In this document: positions 42,128-50,737 of the stretch, piece after piece
Numbering within the stretch: the first letter of the stretch is position 1
Layout: each line of letters opens with the position of its first letter
Source of the DNA: CAYSRC01 sp964433495
GTDB taxonomy: Bacteria > Bacillota > Clostridia > Oscillospirales > Ruminococcaceae
DNA: 64,000 nucleotides
Direction of reading: 5' to 3'
NCBI GenBank assembly: GCA_964433495.1
Contig: CAYSRC010000001.1
Coordinates: 62,001-126,000, forward strand
Made by a program: the position numbers and the translations under genes
Notes under the pieces: generated by a model
Databases searched by the model: none
Told to the model about the DNA's origin: nothing
Seen by the model: only the letters and a program-made list of their open reading frames with translations

Positions 42128-44515
42128 TTGGCAAAGAGCAACGGCGGCGAGGCCGCGGCAAACGAGAAAAAGACCAAAAAGCCCAAAAAGGAGCACAGGG
42201 CGCTGCGGATAATCGGCAGGGTCATCCTGTGGATGGTGTGCCTCGGGATTATCGCGGTGTGCGCGATTTCGGTGGCGGCGGCGATGTACCTCGCGAAGGT
42301 CACCGCCGGCGACGAGACGCTGCTCGACCTCAACTCGATCAAGCTCAACTACGCCACCCGTCTGATGGCGTACGACCGCGACACCGAGGAGTGGTATGAG
42401 TACCAGCGCCTGTACGCGAGCGACAACCGCGTGTGGGTCAACTTCGAGGACATGCCGGACGAGCTCATCGACGTCCTGGTGTGGTCGGAGGACAGGCGCT
42501 TTTGGACCCACAACGGCGTCGACCTGCGGCGCACGATCATGGCGTTTTTGAATGAGTACATCCTCAAGGGATATTTTTACGAGAACACGCAGGGCGGCTC
42601 GACAATCACCCAGCAGTTGATTAAAAACATCACCGACGACACCGACGTCGAGGGCGCGTCGGGCGCGCTGCGCAAGGTGCGCGAGATCTACCGCGCGTAC
42701 ATGCTCGAGCGGCGCTTCACCAAAGAGCAGATACTCGAGGCGTACCTCAACACCGTCAACCTCGGCGGGCAGGTGTACGGCATCGAGGCCGCGGCCGACT
42801 ACTACTTCGGCACGACGACATCCGAGCTGACCACGGCGCAGGCGGCCGCCATTATCTGCATAACCAAATACCCCGGGCGCAACGACCCCTATCTCAACCA
42901 GGACGCGAACGGCGTCAACCAAAACAACAAGTTCGAGCGCGAGACGATCCTTTGGACGATGCACGAAAACGGCGCGCTGAGCGACTCAGAATACAAAGAG
43001 GCGGTTGCCGAAAGCGACGCCTTCAGCTTTGACGAGCCCAAGACCACGACCAACCTCTCCAACGAGGTGTGGAGCTATTTCACCGACACCGCGGTCGAGT
43101 CGGTCATCGCCGACCTGCAAAAGTACAACGGCCTTAGCGAGCAGGAGGCCGAGAACCTGCTGTTCAACGGCGGGCTGACCGTCTATCTCACCGTCGACCC
43201 CAAGGTGCAGTCGGTCGTCGAGGACGTGGCGTTCAACGGCAACGACTACTACGGCAACGCGGGCAACGCCGACTATTATTACGGCAGCCAGGTCAGCGGG
43301 TATGAGGACGACACCTACGACATCTGGCCCGTGGAGTATCAGCGAGACGACGACGGCAACCTTATCTATGACGACGACGGCTTCAAGGTGCCGCTCGAGG
43401 CGGGCGACCAGAGGCAGGCGGCGATGGCGGTGGTCGACTATGACGGCAACATCGTCGGCATCGCGGGCGGCATACGCGAAAAGACGACCTCGCGCAGCCT
43501 CAACCGCGCGTTCGGTCCCTATTCGCTGCGCTCGACGGGCTCGTCCATCAAGCCCATCGCGGCGTACGCCCCCGCCATCGAGATGAACACGATACACTAT
43601 TCGACCCTCTTTCCGGACAGGGCGTTCATGCAGCTGGGCGGGCGCGACTGGCCGAGAAACTACAGCAACTCATACGGCGAATACGGCACGTCGGTGACCG
43701 TCTACAAGGCGGTGTGCGTGTCGCTCAACACGACGGCGGTGTTCACCCTCAACACGGTGGGGTATGACTACGCCTACGACTTCATGGAGTCGAGCCTCGG
43801 CATCACCACCCTTGTCGACGACGATGACGGCGTCACCAACGCGGCGGGCGAAAGGCTGTCCGACCGCGGCATCGGCCTCACCCTCGGCGATCTCACCTAC
43901 GGCATCTCGCCGACCGAGATGGCGGGGGCCTACATGGTGTTCGGCAGCGGCGGCTACTATGTCGAGCCCCACTGCTACACCCGCGTCGTCGACTCGTCGG
44001 GCGAGGTCATCCTCGACAAGGAGGCGCTCATCCTCAAGACGCAGGCCCTCAGCGAGGAGACCGCATTTATCATGAACAAGATGCTTCAGGGCGTCTTCCG
44101 CGAGGGCACGCTGATGAACGCGCGGCCCCGCGGCACCAACCTGACCTATGCCGGCAAGTCGGGCACCTCGTCCGACAACAAGGACTTTTGGTGCATCGGC
44201 ATGAACCCGTACTATGTCATGGCGATCTGGGAGGGCTACGACGAGCCCGACTACATGTCCAACGTAAGACCCCACCCGACGCAGCTTGCCTTTAGGGAGG
44301 TCATGACCCAGATAAGCGAGCAGTATGAGGAGGAGGCCAAGCCCTTCCCCGACTGCGACAACGTCTACGCGGCGACCTTCTGCATCGCGTCGGGCGACCT
44401 TGCGTCCGCCGCCTGCCCCGAGACGCGCACGGGCTGGTACAAGCGCGGCGGCCCCGCGCCCGGCAACGAGTGCATCCACGAGCTCGCGCCGCAGCCCGCA
44501 CAGCCCGCCGCGTAA
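42128..44515 (+). CDS. Class A penicillin-binding protein (PBP1A type)
   Basis: A 795-residue bifunctional peptidoglycan synthase. Lys-rich cytoplasmic tail, membrane helix about 35-60, GT51 glycosyltransferase (VWSEDRRFWTHNGVDLRR with catalytic Glu at about 120; GGSTITQQLIKN; RRFTKEQILEAYLN), then a transpeptidase with SxxK as GSSIKPIAAYAP (about 475), SxN as VSLNTTAV (about 536) and KTG-like GKSGTSSDNKDFW (about 680). A Tyr/Asp/Gly-rich insertion sits at about 370-420 (YYGNAGNADYYYGS). TTG start at 42128, eight bases after AAGGAAGG. Monocistronic. Confidence 0.95.
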   Translation: MAKSNGGEAAANEKKTKKPKKEHRALRIIGRVILWMVCLGIIAVCAISVAAAMYLAKVTAGDETLLDLNSIKLNYATRLMAYDRDTEEWYEYQRLYASDNRVWVNFEDMPDELIDVLVWSEDRRFWTHNGVDLRRTIMAFLNEYILKGYFYENTQGGSTITQQLIKNITDDTDVEGASGALRKVREIYRAYMLERRFTKEQILEAYLNTVNLGGQVYGIEAAADYYFGTTTSELTTAQAAAIICITKYPGRNDPYLNQDANGVNQNNKFERETILWTMHENGALSDSEYKEAVAESDAFSFDEPKTTTNLSNEVWSYFTDTAVESVIADLQKYNGLSEQEAENLLFNGGLTVYLTVDPKVQSVVEDVAFNGNDYYGNAGNADYYYGSQVSGYEDDTYDIWPVEYQRDDDGNLIYDDDGFKVPLEAGDQRQAAMAVVDYDGNIVGIAGGIREKTTSRSLNRAFGPYSLRSTGSSIKPIAAYAPAIEMNTIHYSTLFPDRAFMQLGGRDWPRNYSNSYGEYGTSVTVYKAVCVSLNTTAVFTLNTVGYDYAYDFMESSLGITTLVDDDDGVTNAAGERLSDRGIGLTLGDLTYGISPTEMAGAYMVFGSGGYYVEPHCYTRVVDSSGEVILDKEALILKTQALSEETAFIMNKMLQGVFREGTLMNARPRGTNLTYAGKSGTSSDNKDFWCIGMNPYYVMAIWEGYDEPDYMSNVRPHPTQLAFREVMTQISEQYEEEAKPFPDCDNVYAATFCIASGDLASAACPETRTGWYKRGGPAPGNECIHELAPQPAQPAA

Positions 44516-45170
44516 GCGAAAGGGATTGTTACTCGGCGGGCTTTCGGGCCTTTGTGATAGCGGTTTTGTGTTTTGGCTTTGTCTGCCGCGCGGCCGTCGG
44601 GCTGCGCGGCAGAAGCATGTAGTTTGATGTGCAGGGCAAGGGCGGCTTTGCTTTGACGTCCCCCCTGCCGGCGGGGCTTTGTGTAGGCGCACCCCTCACG
44701 GCGCGCGGGTTGCCTCACGTGCCTACCGCGAGCCCCAAGAAGCCCCCGCCGACCGTTCGGAGCTTCCCCCGCGGGGGAAGCTCAAGAGCACGCGGGATGA
44801 ACATAAGCTTCGGGGTCTGCTGAGAACCCAAGCCCCCCTTGGGTAAAGGGGGGAGGACCGCGGAGCGGCGGGGGGATTGACAGGTTGAGACTTCGAGCCT
44901 TACACAAGCTTGGGTTATACGGCAAGCCTTTGGCAACCCCTCCGTCGGGCGAAGCCCAACACCTCCCCTTACTCAGGGGAGGCTCAAGGGCAAGCGGCCC
45001 AAGGACAAATTTAAGCTTTAAGCCTTGGAAACCTTCCCACACGGGGAAAGGGAGGCCGCCCCGCGGCGGATGAGGGGCGAAGGGGCCTGTTGTTTAGGAC
45101 GGGGATGAAGTTAAGCGAGCGAGCTTGAATCACCCCTCATCATTTGTTTAAGGGGCTTTGCGGTGCAATT
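44516..45170. repeat. Dispersed repeat island 6 (family A)
   Basis: No gene between the PBP and ktrB genes. Five family A modules: CCCCCGCGGGGGAAGCTCAA at about 44766; AAGCCCCCCTTGGGTAAAGG with GACCGCGGAGCGGCGG at 44829-44880; ACCCCTCCGTCGGGCGAAGC with CCTCCCCTTACTCAGGGGAG at 44937-44990; CCTTCCCACACGGGGAAAGG with CCGCCCCGCGGCGGATGAGG at 45033-45080; inverted end CACCCCTCATCA at 45130. Confidence 0.78.
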
Positions 45171-46511
45171 ATGTTAAAAAAGAAAAATATCTCCCCGGCG
45201 CAGGTTGTGGCGCTCGACTTTTTGGGCCTCATCCTGCTCGGGACGGTTCTGCTCTCGCTGCCGATTTCTTCGGCCGAGGGCAGGTTCACGGGCCTGCTCG
45301 ACGCGGGCTTTACCGCCGTCAGCGCGACGTGCGTCACCGGGCTTGTGGTGTTCAACACCGCGACCTATTGGTCGATGTTCGGCAAGACGGTCATCCTCGT
45401 GCTCATCCAAATCGGCGGCCTCGGCGTGGTCACCCTCGGCGTGACGGCGGCGATGCTTTCGGGGAAAAAGATCGGCATCAAGCAGCGCTTCACCATGCAG
45501 GAGTCGATCTCGGCCCCGCAGATGGGCGGGATTGTGCGCATGACGGGCTTTATCCTCAAGAGTGTCGCGCTGTTTGAGGCGGTGGGCGCGGTGCTGCTTA
45601 GCGTTCGGTTTGTGCCGATCTTCGGCGTGTGGACCGGCATATGGTACGCGATTTTTCACTCGATCTCGGCGTTCTGCAACGCGGGCTTCGACCTCATGGG
45701 GACGTCGTCCCCCTTCTGCTCGCTCACCGGCTTCGCGAATGACGTCGTCGTCAATCTCGCCGTGATTTTACTCATCACGATAGGCGGCATCGGCTTCACC
45801 GTTTGGGACGACATAAAGCGCAACGGCTTCCGTGCGCGGCGCTGGCGGCTGCAGACCAAGCTGGTGCTGACGGTTTCGGCGGCGCTGGTCGTCGTGCCCG
45901 CCGTGCTCTTTTACATACACGGCTTCCGCGACGCGTCCTTTGCGAGCCTAAGCGTGCCCGAGCGGGTGATGGCGTCGGCGTTTCAGTCGGTCACGATGCG
46001 GACGGCGGGCTTTAACACCGTCGACCTCGCCGCGATGGGGGAGGTCGAGCAGCTGATGATGATCTTTTTGATGCTCGTCGGCGGCTCGCCGGGGGGCACC
46101 GCGGGCGGCTTCAAGACGACGTCGCTTGTGATCTTTGCGCTGTGCGTGTCGGCGACCGTGCACGGCAAGGACGACCTCGAGGCGTTCGGGCGCAGGGTCC
46201 CGCGCAGCATCACCCGCGCGGCCATTGCGCTGGTGACCGCCTATCTCGCGCTGTTCCTGACGGGCGGGTGCGTCATCGCACTGAGCGAGGACGTCACGCT
46301 CATGCAGGCGTTGTTTGAGGCGGCGTCGGCGGTGGGGACGGTGGGCCTTACGCTCGGCATCACCCCCTCGCTCGGCGCGCTCAGCAAGACGACGCTCATG
46401 CTGCTGATGTATTTCGGGAGGCTGGGCGGCCTCACGGTGATGTATGCGCTCAGCGCGCGCCGCGCCCCTTCGCCGTCGCAATACCCCGAGGAAAACGTGA
46501 CAATCGGCTGA
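45171..46511 (+). CDS. ktrB: KtrB/TrkH-family potassium channel subunit
   Basis: Membrane protein of 446 residues, a four-fold repeat of the M1-P-M2 unit of K+ channels. Filter loops with key glycines are visible: SATCVTGLVVF (about 54), SISAFCNAGFDLMG (about 170), TMRTAGFNTVDL (about 283), and AASAVGTVGLTLG near 395; the gating loop GGSPGGTAGGFKTT is at about 307. It works with the RCK protein encoded 40 bases downstream. ATG 45171 has only a distant AAGGGG; a TTG at 45144 would add nine residues without a better site. Repeat elements reach almost to the start, leaving no obvious promoter. Confidence 0.94.
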   Translation: MLKKKNISPAQVVALDFLGLILLGTVLLSLPISSAEGRFTGLLDAGFTAVSATCVTGLVVFNTATYWSMFGKTVILVLIQIGGLGVVTLGVTAAMLSGKKIGIKQRFTMQESISAPQMGGIVRMTGFILKSVALFEAVGAVLLSVRFVPIFGVWTGIWYAIFHSISAFCNAGFDLMGTSSPFCSLTGFANDVVVNLAVILLITIGGIGFTVWDDIKRNGFRARRWRLQTKLVLTVSAALVVVPAVLFYIHGFRDASFASLSVPERVMASAFQSVTMRTAGFNTVDLAAMGEVEQLMMIFLMLVGGSPGGTAGGFKTTSLVIFALCVSATVHGKDDLEAFGRRVPRSITRAAIALVTAYLALFLTGGCVIALSEDVTLMQALFEAASAVGTVGLTLGITPSLGALSKTTLMLLMYFGRLGGLTVMYALSARRAPSPSQYPEENVTIG

Positions 46512-46551
46512 CAGATATACGGGTTTAACAACAAAAAAGAGGAGTGCAGAG

Positions 46552-47211
46552 ATGAAATCGGTTTTGGTGATAGGGCTCGGGCGCTACGGCAGACACGTCG
46601 CGCGCAAGCTGAACGAGCTCGGGCACGAGGTTTATGCGATCGACATCGACGAGGAGCGGGTCAACGGGGCGCTGTCCTTTGTGACCCGCGCGCAGATAGG
46701 CGACGCGACAAACACGCGGTTTATGGAGACGATCGGCGTGCGCGATTTTGACCTGTGCGTGGTCGCGATCGGCGACAACTTTCAAAGCTCGCTCGAGACG
46801 AGCGCGCTGCTCAAGGAGTGCGGCGCGAAGTTTGTGCTTGCGCGCGCCAACAGAGATGTTCATGCAAAATTCCTGCTGCGCAACGGCGCGGACGACGTCA
46901 TCTACCCCGAGAAGGAGTCGGCGCTGCGTGCCGCCGTCAAGTACAGCTCGGACAGCATATTCGACTATGTCCGTCTGACCGACGAGTACTCGATCTACGA
47001 GACGGCGATCCCCTCGAGTTGGGCCGGCAAGAGCGTCTCCGAGCTCGCGGTGCGCAATAAATTCGGGCTGAGCATACTCGCTGTGTGCCGGGGGGATGAC
47101 CTCAACCCCATGCCCGGGCCCAACTACCGTTTTTTGGGCGACGAGCGGGTGTACGTCATGGGGGAGAACAAGAACGTAACCAAGTACGTCGCGATGTGCG
47201 ACAGGGATTAG
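46552..47211 (+). CDS. ktrA: KtrA/TrkA-family RCK regulatory subunit
   Basis: Cytoplasmic K+ transport gating ring subunit, 219 residues. RCK_N Rossmann fold about 1-120: SVLVIGLGRYGRHVARKLNELGHEVYAIDIDEE (GxGxxG and terminal acidic of NAD/ATP-binding), FVTRAQIGDATN, CVVAIGDNFQSSL. RCK_C about 138-215 (SSWAGKSVSELAVRNKFGLSILAV). Forms an operon with ktrB. ATG follows AAGAGGAG. Confidence 0.95.
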   Translation: MKSVLVIGLGRYGRHVARKLNELGHEVYAIDIDEERVNGALSFVTRAQIGDATNTRFMETIGVRDFDLCVVAIGDNFQSSLETSALLKECGAKFVLARANRDVHAKFLLRNGADDVIYPEKESALRAAVKYSSDSIFDYVRLTDEYSIYETAIPSSWAGKSVSELAVRNKFGLSILAVCRGDDLNPMPGPNYRFLGDERVYVMGENKNVTKYVAMCDRD

Positions 47212-47622
47212 CCGCCCGTCACGCGGCTGCCGAATCAGACAGACAGGAGGGGAGGCCCGACGTGACACGCGTGCCTCCCCTGAATTTGCCGAAAAAGCCC
47301 GATACGTACCGCACCGAAAGAATGGCTTGTTGTGGGCTTAGGTTGTTAAAAATAGGTTATTTTGACGACGGGACTCTGCGCGGTCAATCCCTCAGTCGAC
47401 TGCGTCGACACGTCTCGCATATTTCCGCGAGTTGATCGAATGTAAGCGGAACGGACATTTGACAGAATTCACGAGAGCATGTGAACCCTGCCGAACGCCG
47501 TACCGACAGCGTTCGGTAGGGGGCCTAAGGGCAAAGAACAAAAGCAAAAACGAGATTAAAAGCAGGGGATGCAGGGGGGGATTCCGTGCGTGTTCCCCTG
47601 CGAAATTGCGGCAGGGCGGGTC
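47212..47622. repeat. Dispersed repeat island 7 (complete family B unit)
   Basis: No gene. Inverted family A end TCAATCCCTCAGTCGACTGC with GTCGAC at about 47388-47411, then a full family B unit to 47522: CTCGC ATATTTCC GCGAG; ATCGAATGT and ACATTTGAC (47435-47463); TTCAC GAGAGCAT GTGAA; CCGAACGC CGTACCGACA GCGTTCGG; end GGTAGGGGGCCTAAGG. Confidence 0.82.
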
Positions 47623-48846
47623 TCAGCCGGTCACAAACTGTTTCAGTCTGCCGTACAGCGCGCGGTCGACAACGGCGGTGATGAGGCAGCCGTCCTCGCG
47701 GTACGCTTCGCTCAGGATGTTGCCCCGCTCGCGGATCTCGGCCGCGAGCGACAGCTGGTCGAACGGCAGCAGCAGGGTGCAGCGGATGACCCGCTCGGAC
47801 AGCTCCTTCGAGATGCGCTCGAGCAGGACGTCCAGCCCCTCGCCCGTCCTGGCCGAGACGTGGATGCCCGGCAGCGCGGCGGCGGTGTCGCACAGGTCGC
47901 ACTTGTTGAACACGGTCAGCTTTGGGATGTCGTCGCAGCCGAGCTCGGATATGACGCGGTCGGTCACCTCGAGGCTCGACATCCAGCTGCCGCTCGAGGC
48001 GTCCGCGACCCGCAGGATGAGGTCGGAGAATTTTATCTCCTCGAGTGTCGACTTGAAGGCGTCGACGAGCTCGTGCGGGAGCCTGCTCACAAAGCCGACG
48101 GTGTCGACCAGCACCACCTGCTGGAGGTTGCCGACCTCAAGCTTGCGCACGGTGGGGTCGAGCGTGGCGAACAGCTTGTCCTCGGCGGTGACGGCGGAGC
48201 CGGTCAGCGCGTTTAACAGCGACGACTTGCCGACGTTGGTGTACCCGACGAGCGACACGACGGGCACGCCCGCGCGCGTCCTCGTCCTGCGGGTCTCGTC
48301 CCTGCGCCTTTGCACGAGCGCGAGCTTTTCCTTGAGGGCGGTCATGCGGCTTCTGATGTACCGTCGGTCGCTTTCAAGCTTGCTTTCGCCGGGTCCCCTC
48401 GTGCCGATGCCGCCGCCGAGGCGGGAGAGCGCCGTGCCCGCGCCCGCGAGTCGGGGCAGGCGATAGCTCAGCTGTGCGAGCTCGACCTGAAGCTTGCCCT
48501 CGGCGGTCACCGCCGCCTGTGCGAAGATGTCGAGGATAAGCGCGGTGCGGTCGACAACGTCCACCCCCACCGCTTTTTCGATGTTTTTGAGCCGGGTGCC
48601 CGACAGCTCGTCGTTGACGATGAGCAGGTCCGCGCCGAGCCGCTCGCACACCTCGCGGGTCTCGGCGAGCTTGCCCGCGCCGAGATACCCGAAGCCGTCG
48701 GGCTTGTCGCGCGTCTGCACCACCTCGGCGACGACGTCCGCGCCCGCCGTGTCGCACAGCGCCCGCAGCTCGCGCAGCGCCTCTTCGACGTCGTATTCCC
48801 CCGTGTCCACCAGCGCGACGACCGCGCGCTCCCGATTGTTTTCCAT
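47623..48846 (-). CDS. hflX: Ribosome-associated GTPase HflX
   Basis: A 407-residue GTPase that binds 50S subunits and splits stalled ribosomes. N-terminal HflX domain with YLGAGKLAETREVC and ADLLIVNDELSGTRLKNIEK; the glycine-rich linker GGGIGTRGPGESKLESDRR (about 165-183) is diagnostic. G-domain: G1 GYTNVGKSSLLNAL, G3 VDTVGFV, G4 FNKCD, G5-like HVSARTGEG. The remaining C-terminal about 55 residues are normal. GGGAGA precedes ATG on the minus strand. Confidence 0.97.
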   Translation of the reverse strand: MENNRERAVVALVDTGEYDVEEALRELRALCDTAGADVVAEVVQTRDKPDGFGYLGAGKLAETREVCERLGADLLIVNDELSGTRLKNIEKAVGVDVVDRTALILDIFAQAAVTAEGKLQVELAQLSYRLPRLAGAGTALSRLGGGIGTRGPGESKLESDRRYIRSRMTALKEKLALVQRRRDETRRTRTRAGVPVVSLVGYTNVGKSSLLNALTGSAVTAEDKLFATLDPTVRKLEVGNLQQVVLVDTVGFVSRLPHELVDAFKSTLEEIKFSDLILRVADASSGSWMSSLEVTDRVISELGCDDIPKLTVFNKCDLCDTAAALPGIHVSARTGEGLDVLLERISKELSERVIRCTLLLPFDQLSLAAEIRERGNILSEAYREDGCLITAVVDRALYGRLKQFVTG

Positions 48847-48902
48847 CCCGGTTCTCCCTGTCCCCGCGTCCGCGGCGTTTTGGGGCGGGGCGTTCGTTTG
48901 TG

Positions 48903-48940
48903 TTGCCGTCGCCGCCCGCCCCGTTTATAATACTATTATA
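48903..48940. promoter_or_regulatory. Divergent promoter region, palindromic -10 between hflX and MBL genes
   Basis: TATAATACTATTATA (48926-48940) is a perfect palindrome and can serve as -10 in both directions. For the plus strand, TTGCCG (48903-48908) lies 17 bp before TATAAT. The minus-strand -35 is poor. Confidence 0.55.
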
Positions 48941-49091
48941 GCCGCTCGGTTAAAAAAATAAAAGAACCGCGGGCCGTGAGCAATAACCCCCGCCGTGCGG
49001 ATTTGAGCGCGTCGGCGGGGCCCCGCAACGGGGTAAAAGCGCGGCACAGGCGCCCTTTCGGCGTCCGCGCAGCATGAGGAGGTTTTGAAAA

Positions 49092-49928
49092 ATGAGGATA
49101 ACGGTTCTTATCGAAAACACGTCGGACGACGCCCGTCTCGCGGCGGAGCACGGCCTGAGTATGCTCGCGGAGGACGGCGGCAACGCCCTGCTCTTTGACA
49201 CGGGGGACAGCGGCAGGTTTGTCGACAACGCGCGCGTGCTCGGCAGGGACCTGACGCGGGTGCGGGCGGTGGCGCTCAGCCACAACCACTACGACCACAC
49301 GCGGGGATATCTGCGGTTTGTGCGCGAGTTCGGCGCCGGGCACACCCTCTACCTTGCGGCCAACTTTTTCAAGGTGTGCATGTGGGACGGCGGGGAGGAG
49401 CTGGGCAACTGCCTCGTGCCCACGACGGGGCCGCTTGACGCGGCAAAGCTCAGCGAGCTCGGTGTGAACCATCGCCTCGTCTACCGCGACGTGCACCCCG
49501 TCGAGGAGTTCCCGGGGGCCTATCTCGTCGGCAACCTCGAGCGCCTGTGCAGCTTTGAAAAGCCCGATGAGACGAACTTTGTCTATGAGGCGGGCGAGTT
49601 TAAGGTCGACCTCTACCGGGACGAGCAGGTGCTGGCGCTCAAGACCGAAAGGGGCCTTGCGATCCTCACGGGGTGCGCGCACACGGGGGTTTGCAGCATC
49701 GTCGAGACGGTGAAAAAGCGGTTCCCCGGCGAGAGGGTGTCGGCGGTCATCGGCGGCACCCACCTTGTGGCGTGCGACGATGAGCGCATAGGCAAAACCG
49801 CGGAATATCTCAAAAACAGCGGCATACAATTTATCGGAGGCTGTCACTGCACGGGTGAGAGAGGGCTTTGCGCCTTCGGCAAGGAGGGCTTTGCGACGCC
49901 CGGCTGCGGCTTTACTTTGGAGGTATAG
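49092..49928 (+). CDS. MBL-fold metallohydrolase
   Basis: Metallo-beta-lactamase-fold enzyme of 278 residues. Metal site ALSHNHYDHTRG (HxHxDH) at about 61-71; LLFDTGDSGRFVDNA at about 34; ILTGCAHTGVCSIVE (third His) at about 190; VIGGTHL and GGCHCTGERG near the end. The HCTG close resembles proteins annotated as dihydropteroate-type or RFA-P synthase-like MBL enzymes. ATG follows AGGAGG. The dapF gene starts 15 bases downstream, so they probably share an mRNA. Substrate unknown. Confidence 0.88.
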   Translation: MRITVLIENTSDDARLAAEHGLSMLAEDGGNALLFDTGDSGRFVDNARVLGRDLTRVRAVALSHNHYDHTRGYLRFVREFGAGHTLYLAANFFKVCMWDGGEELGNCLVPTTGPLDAAKLSELGVNHRLVYRDVHPVEEFPGAYLVGNLERLCSFEKPDETNFVYEAGEFKVDLYRDEQVLALKTERGLAILTGCAHTGVCSIVETVKKRFPGERVSAVIGGTHLVACDDERIGKTAEYLKNSGIQFIGGCHCTGERGLCAFGKEGFATPGCGFTLEV

Positions 49929-49942
49929 GCGAGGGCTTCGGT

Positions 49943-50737
49943 TTGCGCTTTGGTTTTTACAAGCTTGAGAGTGCGGGCAACGACTATCTGTACATCGACT
50001 GTTTTGAACACGAACGCCGTCTTTCGCGCGGCGCCGTTGTCTCCCTGTGCGGGCGGCAGACGGGCGTCGGCGCGGACGGCGTTATTTTTGTGCGCCCGAG
50101 CGACGAGGGCGACTGCGCCATGGATATCTACAACAGCGACGGCTCGCGGGCGCTCATGTGCGGCAACGGTATACGGTGCGTCGGCGCGCTGTGTCTCGCG
50201 CTCGGCTACGCGGGCGAGCGGCAGCGGATATCGACGCCGTCGGGCGTCTTTGAGGTGTCGGTGAGAGGGGAGGGGGACGGCGCTTTTTGGGCGTCGGTCG
50301 CGCTCACGCCGCACATCGAGGGCCCGCCGCGCAGGGTGTGCGCGGCGGGCAGGGAATTTTGGGCGACCCCCGTGTCGGTGGGCAACCCGCACACCGTCAT
50401 CTTTGCGGACGATGTCGACGGGCTCGACCTTGTGTCGCTCGGCCCCGAGGCCGAGGGGTGTCTCGGCGGGCGGCGCAACGTCGAGTTTGTCGAGATGCAG
50501 CAGGGCTCGGCGCTCAAGGTGCGGGTTTGGGAGCGCGGCTCGGGCGAGACACTCTCGTGCGGCACGGGCGCGGTCGCCGCGGCGCTTGCCGCCGCGGGCG
50601 GGGGCGACAGGGCAGATGTCGAGGTGCGGTACCGCGGCGGGGCGCTCAGCGTGGCCCTCGAGGACGAGCGGGCGGTTTTGTCGGGAAGGTGCCGGCTTTT
50701 GTTTAAAGGGGAAACGGAGGAAGCGCTTTGGGCATAG
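49943..50737 (+). CDS. dapF: Diaminopimelate epimerase
   Basis: Converts LL- to meso-diaminopimelate, the peptidoglycan/lysine precursor; 264 residues. Two catalytic cysteines are present: ALMCGNGIRCVGAL (about 72) and LSCGTGAVAAALA (about 205). FYKLESAGNDYLYID at the N-terminus is the family start. GVGADGVIFVRPSD and GNPHTVIFADDVD also fit. The TTG at 49943 has GAGGG seven bases ahead and places the start just before the conserved N-terminus; longer frames begin inside the MBL gene. It overlaps the aminotransferase gene by ten bases. Confidence 0.95.
   Translation: MRFGFYKLESAGNDYLYIDCFEHERRLSRGAVVSLCGRQTGVGADGVIFVRPSDEGDCAMDIYNSDGSRALMCGNGIRCVGALCLALGYAGERQRISTPSGVFEVSVRGEGDGAFWASVALTPHIEGPPRRVCAAGREFWATPVSVGNPHTVIFADDVDGLDLVSLGPEAEGCLGGRRNVEFVEMQQGSALKVRVWERGSGETLSCGTGAVAAALAAAGGGDRADVEVRYRGGALSVALEDERAVLSGRCRLLFKGETEEALWA

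Noticed and set aside
49868..49942. Upstream start for dapF inside the MBL gene
   Set aside because: It would add 25 residues with no DapF homology; GAGGG-TTG at 49943 fits the conserved start better.
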